From: Brevibacterium oceani
GTDB taxonomy: Bacteria; Actinomycetota; Actinomycetes; Actinomycetales; Brevibacteriaceae
Assembly: GCF_013623835.1 (NCBI RefSeq)
Contig: NZ_JABKDE010000006.1
Span: 1 to 64,000, forward strand
Direction: 5' to 3'
Length of the DNA: 64,000 nucleotides
In this document: one piece after another, positions 43,462 through 51,711 of the stretch
How the letters are laid out: the number at the start of each line of letters is the position of its first letter
Numbering within the stretch: the stretch's first letter is position 1
Translations under genes and position numbers: made by a program
Notes under the pieces: model-generated
The model's input: only the letters and a program-made list of their open reading frames with translations
The model's database searches: none
What the model was told of the DNA's origin: nothing

Positions 43462-44310
43462 GTGGAGAACAATCACGCGCCCGATCTCGTCTCGCCTCGA
43501 CTCGGGCTGCTCAGCTGGGAGGCCTGCGCCACTGCGCTCATCGCGATCTCAGCGATCGGCCTTTTCGGGGTCGGGACCACGTTTCCGCAGGTGAGGGTAT
43601 TCGGCTACGCGCCGATGCTGGCGGGACTTGTTGTGGCCTGGAGTGCGAACCGAGGTTTCGCCCGCGACCTCAGCGTCATCACCGCGTGCCTGGCACTCAT
43701 CTCAGCGATCTCGGTCGAAGCCGACATCTCCTGGACGAACATCGCCCGCATGGCAGTGGTGCTCTCGGCCGTCGTCGTCGGCCCGTGGCTGGTCACCCGA
43801 TACCTGTTCAACGACCGGACGATCGTGTTCCCGCTCAGGCGGGGTCAGCCGTGGTCGCGGCTGGAGTGGGGATGGCTGGCCTTCGTCGTCGTGGTCGCGT
43901 GGGCGGTGCTGCCGCAGTACTTCCTGCGCACCGGGGTCTACCTCAACTGGCCGCCGCTGACGAACTGGTCGGAGATCATCCGCCTCTTCTTCGGGGTGAA
44001 CGCGGTGGGGATCTGGGACGAACTGTTCTTCATCTGCACGGTCTTCGCCCTGCTGCGCAAACACTTCTCGTTCTGGACGGCGAACGTGTTCACCTCGATC
44101 ATCTTCGTCTCGTTCCTGTGGGAACTCGGCTACCGCTCGATCGGGCCGCTGCTGACGATTCCCTTCGCCCTCGTCCAGGCGTTCATCTTCACCCGCACGA
44201 AATCGCTGCCGTATACCGTCACGGTGCATCTGCTCTTCGATGCCCTCGTGTTCCTCACGATCGTCCACGCCCATCACCCGCAGGCCCTGCCGATCTTCAT
44301 CGGCGTCTGA
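43462..44310 (+). CDS. Multi-pass membrane protein of CPBP (Abi) type, active site altered
   Basis: About 282 residues with eight hydrophobic segments. The C-terminal half resembles CPBP-family intramembrane proteins (VNAVGIWDELFFICTVFALLRKHF; IIFVSFLWELGYR; HLLFDALVFLTIVHAHH). The first motif has DE in place of EE and lacks the usual arginine, so protease activity is uncertain. GTG 43462 is the preferred start; the frame stays open to 43405. Monocistronic, divergent from moeA copy 2. Confidence 0.65.
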   Translation: MENNHAPDLVSPRLGLLSWEACATALIAISAIGLFGVGTTFPQVRVFGYAPMLAGLVVAWSANRGFARDLSVITACLALISAISVEADISWTNIARMAVVLSAVVVGPWLVTRYLFNDRTIVFPLRRGQPWSRLEWGWLAFVVVVAWAVLPQYFLRTGVYLNWPPLTNWSEIIRLFFGVNAVGIWDELFFICTVFALLRKHFSFWTANVFTSIIFVSFLWELGYRSIGPLLTIPFALVQAFIFTRTKSLPYTVTVHLLFDALVFLTIVHAHHPQALPIFIGV

Positions 44311-44320
44311 GCCTCTACGC

Positions 44321-44359
44321 CGAAGGCCCCTCGCACCTCATAGGTCGAAGGGGCCTTCG
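44321..44359. terminator. Bidirectional terminator hairpin
   Basis: CGAAGGCCCCT pairs with AGGGGCCTTCG across a 17-base loop, between the convergent CPBP-like and POT genes. Confidence 0.7.
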
Positions 44360-44433
44360 CGTAGTCGTTCGACCGGCAGACTGTGGTCAGCGGACGCTGG
44401 CCGTCAGGTGCCGGTCATCAGCTGCAGACGGGG

Positions 44434-45903
44434 TCAGCGGATGCCGCGGAGCAGCTTGAGCATCGGCTTCGTCAGGGTCAGCGCCAACAGGCCGATCACA
44501 ATCGAAGCTCCGCCGATCGACGTCCAGTACGGCGCCTGGTTGGCAGTGTCGAAGTATCCGCCGAGCACGCCGGACAGTGCGGTGCCCACGCCCGAGGCGA
44601 GGAAGAAGACGGCGATCATCTGCGACTGGAACACCTTCGGTGCCACCTTCGTCGAGAACGACAGGCCCACCGGCGAAATGAGCAGCTCGCCGAAGACGAA
44701 CACCGCAAGTGTGAGCACGACCCACAGCAGCGGGGTGGCGTTGGTACCGGCACCCGAGAACGGCAGGAACATGAGGAAGCCAACTCCGATCAGGATCAGC
44801 GACAGTCCGGCCTTGACCGGTGTGGAGATCTGCTTCGGTCCGAGCTTCATCCACATGGTCGCGAACAGTGGCGCGAAGACGATGACGAAGAACGCGGGGA
44901 TCAGCTGGATCCAGTTGATCGGCATCTCCCAGCCGAAGATCGACCGGTTGAGCTGGGTATCGGAGTAGATGGTGAGCACTCCGAAGATCTGCTGGTACAT
45001 CGACCAGAACACGACGACCGTCAGGAAGAACGGGATGTAGGCGAGAACGCGGGAACGCTCCTCGGAGTTCGTCTTCGGCGAGGTGCCCATGACGATGAAG
45101 TAGCATGCTGCGGCGCCGGCGGAGATGCCCGCGATCCACCAATCGAGATTCTCGGGGTTGACGATCTTCGTCATCCACAGCAGGGTGGCGGCCAGCACGA
45201 CGACGAGGACTTCGACGATGAAGAGGTAGAGCTTGTTCTTCGGCAGCGGGTTGACCACGATCCGGGACTCCGGAGGCAGGTTCTTCCGGCCGGTGAGGTA
45301 GATGACGAGGCCCAGTGCCATGCCGACGGCGGCGGCACCGAAGCCGTAGTGGAATCCGATGTTCTGCTGCAGGAGGCCGGTGAGCAGCGGTCCGATGAGG
45401 GCGCCGATGTTCACACCCATATAGAAGATCGTGAAGCCGGCGTCACGGCGCGGGTCCTTCTCCTCATAGAGTTCGCCGACGAGCGCCGAGGCGTTCGCTT
45501 TCAGCCCGCCCGAGCCCAGTGCGACGAGGATGAGTCCGACCGCCACTCCCCCGAAGCCGGGGATGAGTGCCAAGCAGATGTGGCCGATCATGATGATGAT
45601 CGCCGAGTAGAAGAGGACCTTCTCCGCTCCCGCCAGCCGGTCGGCGACCCAGGCACCGAGGATCGTGGCGAGGAAGACCGCACCGCCGTACGCTCCGACG
45701 ATGCCCACGGCCGTGCCCTGCTCCATCCCCATGCCGCCGTCGGTGACGCTGAAATAGAGATAGAGGGCGAGGATGCCGTTCATCCCGTAGTAGGAGAAGC
45801 GCTCCCACAGTTCCAGGCTGAACAGCTGCATGAGCGGCAGGGGGTGTCCGAAGAACCGGGTATCGGCGCGGACGGCCTCGGTCGTCGAGGTGCTTGATGA
45901 CAT
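44434..45903 (-). CDS. POT-family proton-dependent oligopeptide transporter
   Basis: About 489 residues, 12-14 helices. Family markers are LELWERFSYYGMNGILALYL (the ExxERFxYY proton site), VGIVGAYGGAVFLATILGAW, ALGSGGLKANASALVGELYE, and NIGALIGPLLTGLLQQNIGF. POT transporters take up di- and tripeptides with protons. ATG 45903 is chosen; the codons upstream of it look non-native. Monocistronic. Confidence 0.93.
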   Translation of the reverse strand: MSSSTSTTEAVRADTRFFGHPLPLMQLFSLELWERFSYYGMNGILALYLYFSVTDGGMGMEQGTAVGIVGAYGGAVFLATILGAWVADRLAGAEKVLFYSAIIIMIGHICLALIPGFGGVAVGLILVALGSGGLKANASALVGELYEEKDPRRDAGFTIFYMGVNIGALIGPLLTGLLQQNIGFHYGFGAAAVGMALGLVIYLTGRKNLPPESRIVVNPLPKNKLYLFIVEVLVVVLAATLLWMTKIVNPENLDWWIAGISAGAAACYFIVMGTSPKTNSEERSRVLAYIPFFLTVVVFWSMYQQIFGVLTIYSDTQLNRSIFGWEMPINWIQLIPAFFVIVFAPLFATMWMKLGPKQISTPVKAGLSLILIGVGFLMFLPFSGAGTNATPLLWVVLTLAVFVFGELLISPVGLSFSTKVAPKVFQSQMIAVFFLASGVGTALSGVLGGYFDTANQAPYWTSIGGASIVIGLLALTLTKPMLKLLRGIR

Positions 45904-46050
45904 GATGTGCTTTCCGTAGTGGTGTGAGAACACACGTTTCGTGGCGTGTTTCACGATGGACCAGCGGACATCCTACTCTCCGGTCGGACCGCGGTCACAC
46001 CGCGCGAACACTGGGACACAGCGTCCCAGAAAGCGGTCGATCAGAGTGAT

Positions 46051-47412
46051 TCAGATCTCGTTCTTATCGTCTCGAGCGCGGGCGTCATCACCGGAACCGA
46101 TGCCACCGCGTCCGGCAACGGTGCGACGGCCGGTGGGGCCGCCTCGGCGCCGGGAGATGGAGGAGAACAGATTGAGCACACCTGCCAGGAGGACGATCGC
46201 CGAGGCGGCCACCGGCACGGCCATCGCCGTGGCCGTTCCCCGGTCCTCGGCGAGGATCCCGTTGATCGCTGAGGCCACGGACTGACCGACGATGATCGCC
46301 GACCCGGCCATCGACATGACCGTCGCCGAGCGTCCCCGCGGGGACCGTTCGGCCGCGAGGCTGAAGAGCGTGACGAGGCTAGGGCCGATGGCCGTACCCA
46401 TGAGCAGCAGGGCGATGACGATGACCGGCATCGATTCGGTCGCGGCGAGCACGACGGCTCCGGTCAGCAGGACGGGGGCGAAGCACAGCAGCCGTGCCCA
46501 GAGCGCGAACCCGGCGGGGAAGAGCGCAACGGAGATCGCGAGGATCGCGGATCCGATGCCCATGACGCCATAGACGAGCCCGGCCTCTTCGGGGCGGCCG
46601 ATGTCGTTGGTCAGTGCGGTCAGGGCCGTCAGGGTCGAGCCGAAGACCATGCCGATTCCGAACACCCCGAGGATGACGACGAAGACACCGGGGGTGAACA
46701 TGTCCTTCGCCGGGGCACGCTCGGCCACAGCAGCGATGCTGCCGGCGGAGCGGGTCCGTCCTGTAGGGTGCAGCGCAAAGGCGTAGACGAAGACGAGGGT
46801 CATGACGATGGCGCCAATGATCGGCGCGACCGGATCGAACAGGGTCGCGAGCAGGCCGACGATGAACGGACCGAAGACGAAGATGACCTCGTCGGCGGCG
46901 GATTCGTAGGCCATCGCGCCGTTGAGCACCTTCGGCCGACGCGCCTGGGGCAGCACGGTCAGCACGATGTCGACGATTCTCGAACGGGACATCGGTGCGA
47001 CCTGCGGTGAGGTGGCGCCGATCGCGAACGCCGCGATGAAGACCACGACGTCGGGCAGCGGGCTGAAGACGACCCAGGCCATGAATGTCAGTGCCGCACA
47101 GTTGAGAACGCCGACGATGAGCAGCACATAGCGCTGGCCCCAGCGGTCCGCGGCGGCACCGATGAATGAGCCGAAGACCGCCGTGCCCAGGCCGACCATC
47201 GCGGAGTTGATCCCGCCGAGGCTGAGCGATCCGCGGCCGGCGACGACGAGGGTGAGCACACCGACGACGATCATGGCGAAGGGCATCCGAGCGACGAACG
47301 CGATCGGGAAGTAGCTGCGGCCGACGGCTGAGAACAGGGTCGGTTCGCTTGCCGAGGCGACCGTTCCCTGTGGTCGAGATTCTGCTTCTGTGGGGAGGTT
47401 GCTGTCAGTCAT
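46051..47412 (-). CDS. MFS transporter
   Basis: A 453-residue protein with 12 predicted helices, including PIAFVARMPFAMIVVGVLTL, GLGTAVFGSFIGAAADRWGQ (MFS motif A region) and SAMVGLGTAVFGSFI near the N-terminus, and a Gly/Arg-rich tail. The substrate is not evident; the short A-motif and 12-helix layout suggest a drug or metabolite exporter. Divergent from a small-membrane-protein pair. Confidence 0.85.
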   Translation of the reverse strand: MTDSNLPTEAESRPQGTVASASEPTLFSAVGRSYFPIAFVARMPFAMIVVGVLTLVVAGRGSLSLGGINSAMVGLGTAVFGSFIGAAADRWGQRYVLLIVGVLNCAALTFMAWVVFSPLPDVVVFIAAFAIGATSPQVAPMSRSRIVDIVLTVLPQARRPKVLNGAMAYESAADEVIFVFGPFIVGLLATLFDPVAPIIGAIVMTLVFVYAFALHPTGRTRSAGSIAAVAERAPAKDMFTPGVFVVILGVFGIGMVFGSTLTALTALTNDIGRPEEAGLVYGVMGIGSAILAISVALFPAGFALWARLLCFAPVLLTGAVVLAATESMPVIVIALLLMGTAIGPSLVTLFSLAAERSPRGRSATVMSMAGSAIIVGQSVASAINGILAEDRGTATAMAVPVAASAIVLLAGVLNLFSSISRRRGGPTGRRTVAGRGGIGSGDDARARDDKNEI

Positions 47413-47594
47413 ACCAATCCAGTTTCTGCGCCCGCCTGTGCGGGGTCTGTGCCGCCGTGGTGACCTGGATCAAATCACTCGGTAGATGCACGCCGTCGTC
47501 GGGACCGTCCGGTCCGTCTTTCAGGCTACTGGTTCTGCGCGCCGGATTGAAGCGCGAGACGGCGACTTCGGATTGAGTTTGGTCACCATCCCGG

Positions 47595-47686
47595 CGACGG
47601 TCGGCACGGTCCTCTCGTGCCGGTCGGCACGGACCTCTCGCGACGGTCGGCACGGACCTCTCGCGACGGTCGGCACGGACCTCATT
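47595..47686. repeat. Four tandem copies of a 23-base repeat
   Basis: Units begin at 47595, 47618, 47641 and 47664 and share the core GGTCGGCACGG(A/T)CCTC. Copies 3 and 4 are identical over 20 bases. The array ends 50 bases before the start of the holin-like gene, so it lies in or next to its promoter. Confidence 0.8.
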
Positions 47687-47736
47687 CCCATCCTCGACTC
47701 AGAAAGAACGCAGATCGGTCTGCGAGGATGGCGAGC

Positions 47737-48156
47737 ATGAACTTCTTCGCTCGAGTCGTCGTCAACGCATGTGCGATCTGGGTGGCCGCCTGGATCCTGC
47801 CGGGCGTGACGATCACGGGTAATCATGTCGTCGAGGAGCAGGCCGGACCGATCCCGGCGATGATCATCTCCTACCTCGTCATCGGGCTCATCTTCGGATT
47901 GGCCAATGCCTTCATCAAACCGATCCTCAGCTTCGTCTCCGCACCGATCACGTGCCTGACCCTCGGGCTGTTCTCGATCGTGATCAATGCGCTGATGCTC
48001 GCACTCACGAGCTGGCTCAGCGGCTTCACTCCGTTCGTGTTCACCATCGACTCGTTCTTCTTCTCCGCCATCCTCGCCGCGATCATCGTCTCGATCGTCT
48101 CCGCCCTGCTCGGATGGCTCGTTCCGGAGCGAAGCGCCGAACGCGACCGAAGATGA
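47737..48156 (+). CDS. Phage-holin-like four-helix membrane protein (DUF/Phage_holin_4_2 type)
   Basis: About 139 residues with four hydrophobic helices: MNFFARVVVNACAIWVAAWI, MIISYLVIGLIFGLANAFIK, PITCLTLGLFSIVINALMLA and FFSAILAAIIVSIVSALLGW. This family is widespread in bacterial chromosomes; the holin label is historical and function is unknown. ATG 47737 is preferred as GAGG lies 9 bases upstream (an in-frame ATG at 47728 is too close to it). Confidence 0.85.
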   Translation: MNFFARVVVNACAIWVAAWILPGVTITGNHVVEEQAGPIPAMIISYLVIGLIFGLANAFIKPILSFVSAPITCLTLGLFSIVINALMLALTSWLSGFTPFVFTIDSFFFSAILAAIIVSIVSALLGWLVPERSAERDRR

Positions 48157-48230
48157 GCAAAGTTCTCTACGCGATGTAGACTGGCCGGTGAGTGTCAACG
48201 TGACCACTAGAAACATCTGCCGGAGGAACC

Positions 48231-48461
48231 ATGTCCAATACTGTCGCCGCGAAGCGGACCCGCAACTCGGCATCCTTTGCCGACGTCATCGTCTTCATCA
48301 TTGCGTTCGCTCTCTTCGTGTTCGGCCTCTACCTCTTCGGCGCGGCCTTCTCCTCGCCCGAGGGAACCGAATTCTGGGTGTTCTGGGGCGGCCTGCTCGC
48401 CGCGTGCTTCGCCTTCCTCCTGCCCATCCTCTACCGCTGGGCTCGCGACTCCCGTCGCTGA
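48231..48461 (+). CDS. Small two-helix membrane protein
   Basis: A 76-residue protein with a basic N-terminus and two hydrophobic helices (ASFADVIVFIIAFALFVFGL; EFWVFWGGLLAACFAFLLPI), ending in a basic tail. CGGAGGAACC is an ideal ribosome site. It follows the holin-like gene by 74 bases with its own likely promoter. Function unknown. Confidence 0.75.
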   Translation: MSNTVAAKRTRNSASFADVIVFIIAFALFVFGLYLFGAAFSSPEGTEFWVFWGGLLAACFAFLLPILYRWARDSRR

Positions 48462-48473
48462 ATGACTCAGCCT

Positions 48474-48526
48474 GTGAATAGGCGAGGGGCCGTTGCGCAT
48501 CAGCGCAACGGCCCCCCGCCTATTCA
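48474..48526. terminator. Long bidirectional hairpin between convergent genes
   Basis: A 25-base arm (48474-48498 region) pairs with 48502-48526 with a single A/C mismatch and a 3-4-base loop. It includes GGGGCCGTTGCGC/GCGCAACGGCCCC. It separates the small membrane gene and the alpha/beta hydrolase, which converge here. Confidence 0.8.
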
Positions 48527-48534
48527 CGCTCCGA

Positions 48535-49404
48535 TCAGTCGCGTTCTGCGGCGAAATCCATGATCGCCGAGGCGGCCTCCTCGGACCGCTCGTAGTGCAC
48601 CAGGTGCCCGACCCCGGCCAATTCGACGACGCGGACAGCAGGAAGCGCAGAGACGAACTCCCGGGTCGGTCCGATGGGGGCGATCGCGTCACGATCCCCC
48701 GCGATGACGAGGGTGGGCATGGTCAAGGAGGGTGCCACCTCGGTGACGGTGTGAGCGACGGATGTCGCGTACGCCTCCGCCAGCGAGTCCCGATCGGCAA
48801 ATGACGAGAAGTAGCGTGCATGCTGATCGTGGATGTAGCGTCGCAGCCCCCGATCGCGGGTCGTCGCCATCATCTCACTCATGGCCCGCAGGATGATCCG
48901 GCTGTCCAGCAGTGCACGGCCGGCACGCTCGGGCAGGCGCGCGCCGAGATCGTAGTAGGCGCGGGTGAGGGCGGTGAGGAATCGTGCCGAGCCCTCGAGC
49001 GCCGGAGACGTGATCGGGTTGATGAGGACGAGCTCGGGGACCGAATCGGGGTGCGCGGCGGCGAGGTGGCTGACGAGGATCGATCCGAAGGAGTGCCCGA
49101 CGAGGATCGGTTCGGTCTCCCACCGGCGAGCCACCTCGGCGCGCAGAGAGGACAGATACTCGATGTACGAGTCCAGGCCGGACCCAGCCTCCAATGGCCG
49201 AGTGTCACCGAATCCGGGCAGATCGGGCACGATGACCTCACGGTCGTCGATGCTGCCGGCGATGAGGTCCATCCCATGATGATCGCCGCGGAATCCGTGC
49301 ACCATGAGCAGGGGCCGTCTCGCGGAGCTGCCCGGGTGGACCCATGCCGCAGTGGCGTGAGCACCCAGTCGAAGTTCGATCCGGTGCGAGTCTCGTGTCC
49401 TCAC
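48535..49404 (-). CDS. Alpha/beta-fold hydrolase
   Basis: A 289-residue single-domain hydrolase: MVHGFRGDHHGMDLIAGSID (HG oxyanion region), VIVPDLPGFGDTRP, nucleophile elbow VGHSFGSILVSHLA, and the acid/His end VVIAGDRDAIAP-like TLVIAGDRDAIAP with GVGHLVHYERSEE. Substrate unknown. It starts 14 bases downstream of the USP gene, so the two probably form an operon. Confidence 0.9.
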   Translation of the reverse strand: MRTRDSHRIELRLGAHATAAWVHPGSSARRPLLMVHGFRGDHHGMDLIAGSIDDREVIVPDLPGFGDTRPLEAGSGLDSYIEYLSSLRAEVARRWETEPILVGHSFGSILVSHLAAAHPDSVPELVLINPITSPALEGSARFLTALTRAYYDLGARLPERAGRALLDSRIILRAMSEMMATTRDRGLRRYIHDQHARYFSSFADRDSLAEAYATSVAHTVTEVAPSLTMPTLVIAGDRDAIAPIGPTREFVSALPAVRVVELAGVGHLVHYERSEEAASAIMDFAAERD

Positions 49405-49418
49405 GAAGTTGCGGACCC

Positions 49419-50324
49419 TCAGTTCGCGTCGGACGGTCGGTCCGGACTCACCGCTCGCCGGGGGACGACGACGACCGGAACGGGCAGCACCCGCAGCAGT
49501 CGCCTGGCCCGGGCGCCGATGGCCACCTTGCCGCCGCGTCCCAGGCGACTCGAGCCGATGAATGCGAGATCGCCCGGCTGCCAGTCGATCCTTTCGGCGG
49601 CCTCTTCGATGTCGGCGCCGACATGGGAGGTGACAGCGGCATGTCCTGATTCGAGCATCTCCGACGCGCGTTCGGCCAGGACCGCTCCGCCGTACTGTTC
49701 GGCGAACTCGGTGACCTCCGCGACGTCGTCGTCATAGAGACCTTCGTACTCGATCAGCGAGAGCAGACGCAGATCGACACCGAGGCCCGCTGCCGAGGCC
49801 ACGGCAGCACCGATGAGGGTATTCGCTCCGGGACGCGCCCCGAAGAGAGCGGTGACACGAGAGATCGGACCGATGTCGGATCTGCCGGGAGGGGCGAGGA
49901 CGACCGGCACCTCCGAGGAGTGCAGCAGCGCCGAGGCCACCGTCCCGATCCGCAGCTGACGCATCAGGCTCGCCGCGCGTGCGCCGATGACGATACCCAG
50001 GGCACCTTCGGTCTCGGCGACCTCCATGAGCCCCTTCGATTCGTTCGCCGCGATGTGGATGACTCCCTTCGCGGGGATGTCGTCGGGGATGAGGGCCAGT
50101 GCCTCGTCGAGCCAGTCGTCGATCTGCTGAGCTACGATTCCCGAACCGTCCTGGGGCACGGCGCTGCCGGCGATGACGGTCGACGACTCCGGCCGGACGA
50201 TGGTCACGACGAGTTCGATGTCGATGGAGCGGGCGATCGATATGGCGAGTGCGATCGCATCGCGACCACGATCGGTGGCGATGTATCCGACGACAAGACG
50301 TCGGGCTGCGGCGGTCTCTGACAT
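49419..50324 (-). CDS. Tandem universal stress protein
   Basis: The 301-residue protein has two USP domains: RLVVGYIATDRGRDAIALAI with GALGIVIGARAASLMRQLRI at the end of the first, and RVTALFGARPGANTLIGAAV with DLAFIGSSRLGRGGKVAIGA at the end of the second. The ATP-binding G-2x-G-9x-G(S/T) motif is partly degenerate. USPs help survive starvation or hypoxia. It lies ahead of the hydrolase. Confidence 0.88.
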   Translation of the reverse strand: MSETAAARRLVVGYIATDRGRDAIALAISIARSIDIELVVTIVRPESSTVIAGSAVPQDGSGIVAQQIDDWLDEALALIPDDIPAKGVIHIAANESKGLMEVAETEGALGIVIGARAASLMRQLRIGTVASALLHSSEVPVVLAPPGRSDIGPISRVTALFGARPGANTLIGAAVASAAGLGVDLRLLSLIEYEGLYDDDVAEVTEFAEQYGGAVLAERASEMLESGHAAVTSHVGADIEEAAERIDWQPGDLAFIGSSRLGRGGKVAIGARARRLLRVLPVPVVVVPRRAVSPDRPSDAN

Positions 50325-51170
50325 TCTGGGCTCCCCTGTAGATGCACGTCTGTATCGATTCTACGTCGTGGTCCGGACATGGGTCGCGGTCCGGACATGG
50401 TCGGTCCCATGCGCACAGAATCAGGCACACAGAACGTGGCTCACCTCGTCCGCCGGGGCGACGAAATCCGATGGCCCGGCGAATTGTCGAATCGATTTGA
50501 GAAAATAATGAACAAAACTTCCGCACACAATCAATACTGTGCTAAATTCGACAGTGCAATTACGGATTCGCAGATAAAACCTCCAATTGCATCCTGACCA
50601 TTGTGGACGCTGACGCCGTTCACGCGAGATCCACGACCATGAGAGGAGCGCAGCTTCGATGATGAATATTCCTTTTTCAGGGCCCGACCTTCGAACGCCC
50701 GAGCATGGACTTGCTGCCTGCCTGCATGGCGGACTGGGACTCGTCGGCTGATCACCAGCCGTCATTCGCGTCTTTCTCCGCCGGTAGGCTTCCGGCCGAA
50801 TTTCGGCTCAATGCCGATCATCGCCCGGATTCCGGCTGTCTTCCACCGGCCACTTGACCCTCGGTCCGGCCACACCCTATTCGGATAAAGCGTCCCAGGC
50901 AGCGAGTCTGCCGATGTGAACTGTCGAATCGTCACCTCTTCGCCACCTGCGGCTTCGATCCGTTGGCGCTTGCAGTGCTGTGAAGAGGAGTCCCATTTTC
51001 GACAGAGACATTCCTTTTCGCATCACCCGATTCGGGTTCATCACAACATTCTGATTCAGCGCACCTTGATTTGTGATGCGCATTGTCGGAATTGTTTCGC
51101 TCATTGCCATTCCGGGATATCTCCTGCCCAATTGCAGATATCCCCTGCCTTGAACCATGAAGGAATCATT
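50325..51170. other. 846-base gene-poor gap with AT-rich patches
   Basis: Two stretches (about 50490-50590 and 50985-51165) are much richer in A+T than the rest of the window. Frames on both strands lack coding character. A 50659-50751 frame is described separately. There are no strong hairpins or tRNA. The gap could hold promoters, a small RNA or the scar of an insertion. Confidence 0.5.
50659..50751 (+). CDS. Possible 30-residue peptide
   Basis: Starts MMNIPFSGPDLRTPEHGLAA and ends GLVG. A purine-rich GAGAGGAG lies 11 bases before the ATG. There is no signal peptide and no recognised family; coding status is doubtful. Confidence 0.2.
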   Translation: MMNIPFSGPDLRTPEHGLAACLHGGLGLVG

Positions 51171-51398
51171 GTGTCGACCACATTCCCATTCACCTACCCA
51201 CGCCGGTGGGCCCTGAGCACCGGGATCAAGCTGATCCGGTGGGCCCGCCGCCCGGCCACGACCTCCGACGACCGCCGCCGGAAGTCGGAGCGCAGACGCG
51301 AGGCACAGCTGCGCGCTTATGAGCGGGACCAGCGCCTCCGTGAGCTGCGGGAGCGCGACATCGTCCGCTACCTCAGTCAGGTCAGGCCGTACGTCTAG
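51171..51398 (+). CDS. Small arginine-rich protein, 75 residues
   Basis: From GTG 51171 (AAGGAATCATT just upstream) the product begins STTFPFTYPRRWALSTGIKL, followed by an Arg-rich and Glu-rich helix (RRRKSERRREAQLRAYERDQ) and ends LSQVRPYV. High GC and third-position bias mark it as coding, unlike the AT-rich DNA before it. Charge suggests nucleic-acid or membrane-surface binding; no family recognised. Confidence 0.6.
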   Translation: MSTTFPFTYPRRWALSTGIKLIRWARRPATTSDDRRRKSERRREAQLRAYERDQRLRELRERDIVRYLSQVRPYV

Positions 51399-51514
51399 CC
51401 ACAGGCGGCCCGAGTCAGCCGACTTCGGGCCGCCTGCGCACCCCTGTGGCGAGCGTCACCTTCGCCCGATTTGGCCTGACACCCACACCTGGGTAATATT
51501 GATCAGGCACAAGG

Positions 51515-51587
51515 GGGTATGGCGCAGTTGGTAGCGCGTCTCCATGGCATGGAGAAGGTCAGGGGTTCGAATCCCCTTACCTCCACC
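51515..51587 (+). tRNA. tRNA-Ala (GGC anticodon)
   Basis: GGGGGTATGGCGCAGTTGGT opens the molecule. The anticodon arm is TCTCC-ATGGCAT-GGAGA (anticodon GGC), the T-arm AGGGGTTCGAATCCCCT, and TACCTCC closes the acceptor stem with one G-T pair. CCA is incomplete (A-CC-G). Confidence 0.93.
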
Positions 51588-51590
51588 GCA

Positions 51591-51625
51591 GAAGGGCCGA
51601 GATCCGAAAAGGATCTCGGCCCTTC
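51591..51625 (+). terminator. Terminator of tRNA-Ala
   Basis: GAAGGGCCGAGATCC pairs with GGATCTCGGCCCTTC around GAAAA, a 15-bp stem starting 3 bases after the tRNA, followed by TCGTT. Confidence 0.8.
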
Positions 51626-51643
51626 CTCGTTATCCATCCCCAT

Positions 51644-51705
51644 TTACTACCTGACGGCGGCCCAGCAACCTTGCGCGAGGTTGCTGGGCCGCCGTCAGGT
51701 AGTAA
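51644..51705. terminator. 28-bp perfect hairpin at the end of ogt
   Basis: The arm 51644-51671 is the exact complement of 51678-51705 with a 6-base loop (TGCGCG). It lies 6 bases beyond the ogt stop on the minus strand and after the tRNA terminator on the plus strand. A bidirectional terminator is the simplest reading; the perfect 28-bp stem is unusually long. Confidence 0.75.
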
Positions 51706-51711
51706 GAGGGG

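Noticed and set aside
47595..47686. The 23-base tandem repeats as a CRISPR array
   Set aside because: Copies are directly adjacent with no spacers and no cas genes are near.
48820..49737. Plus-strand open frame of 305 residues opposite the hydrolase and USP genes
   Set aside because: No domain, and it is the mirror of two well-supported minus-strand genes.
50916..51398. A 160-residue plus-strand protein covering the AT-rich region
   Set aside because: Only the last 75 residues look coding; the first part is His/Cys-rich low-confidence sequence in AT-rich DNA, and a good ribosome site precedes GTG 51171.
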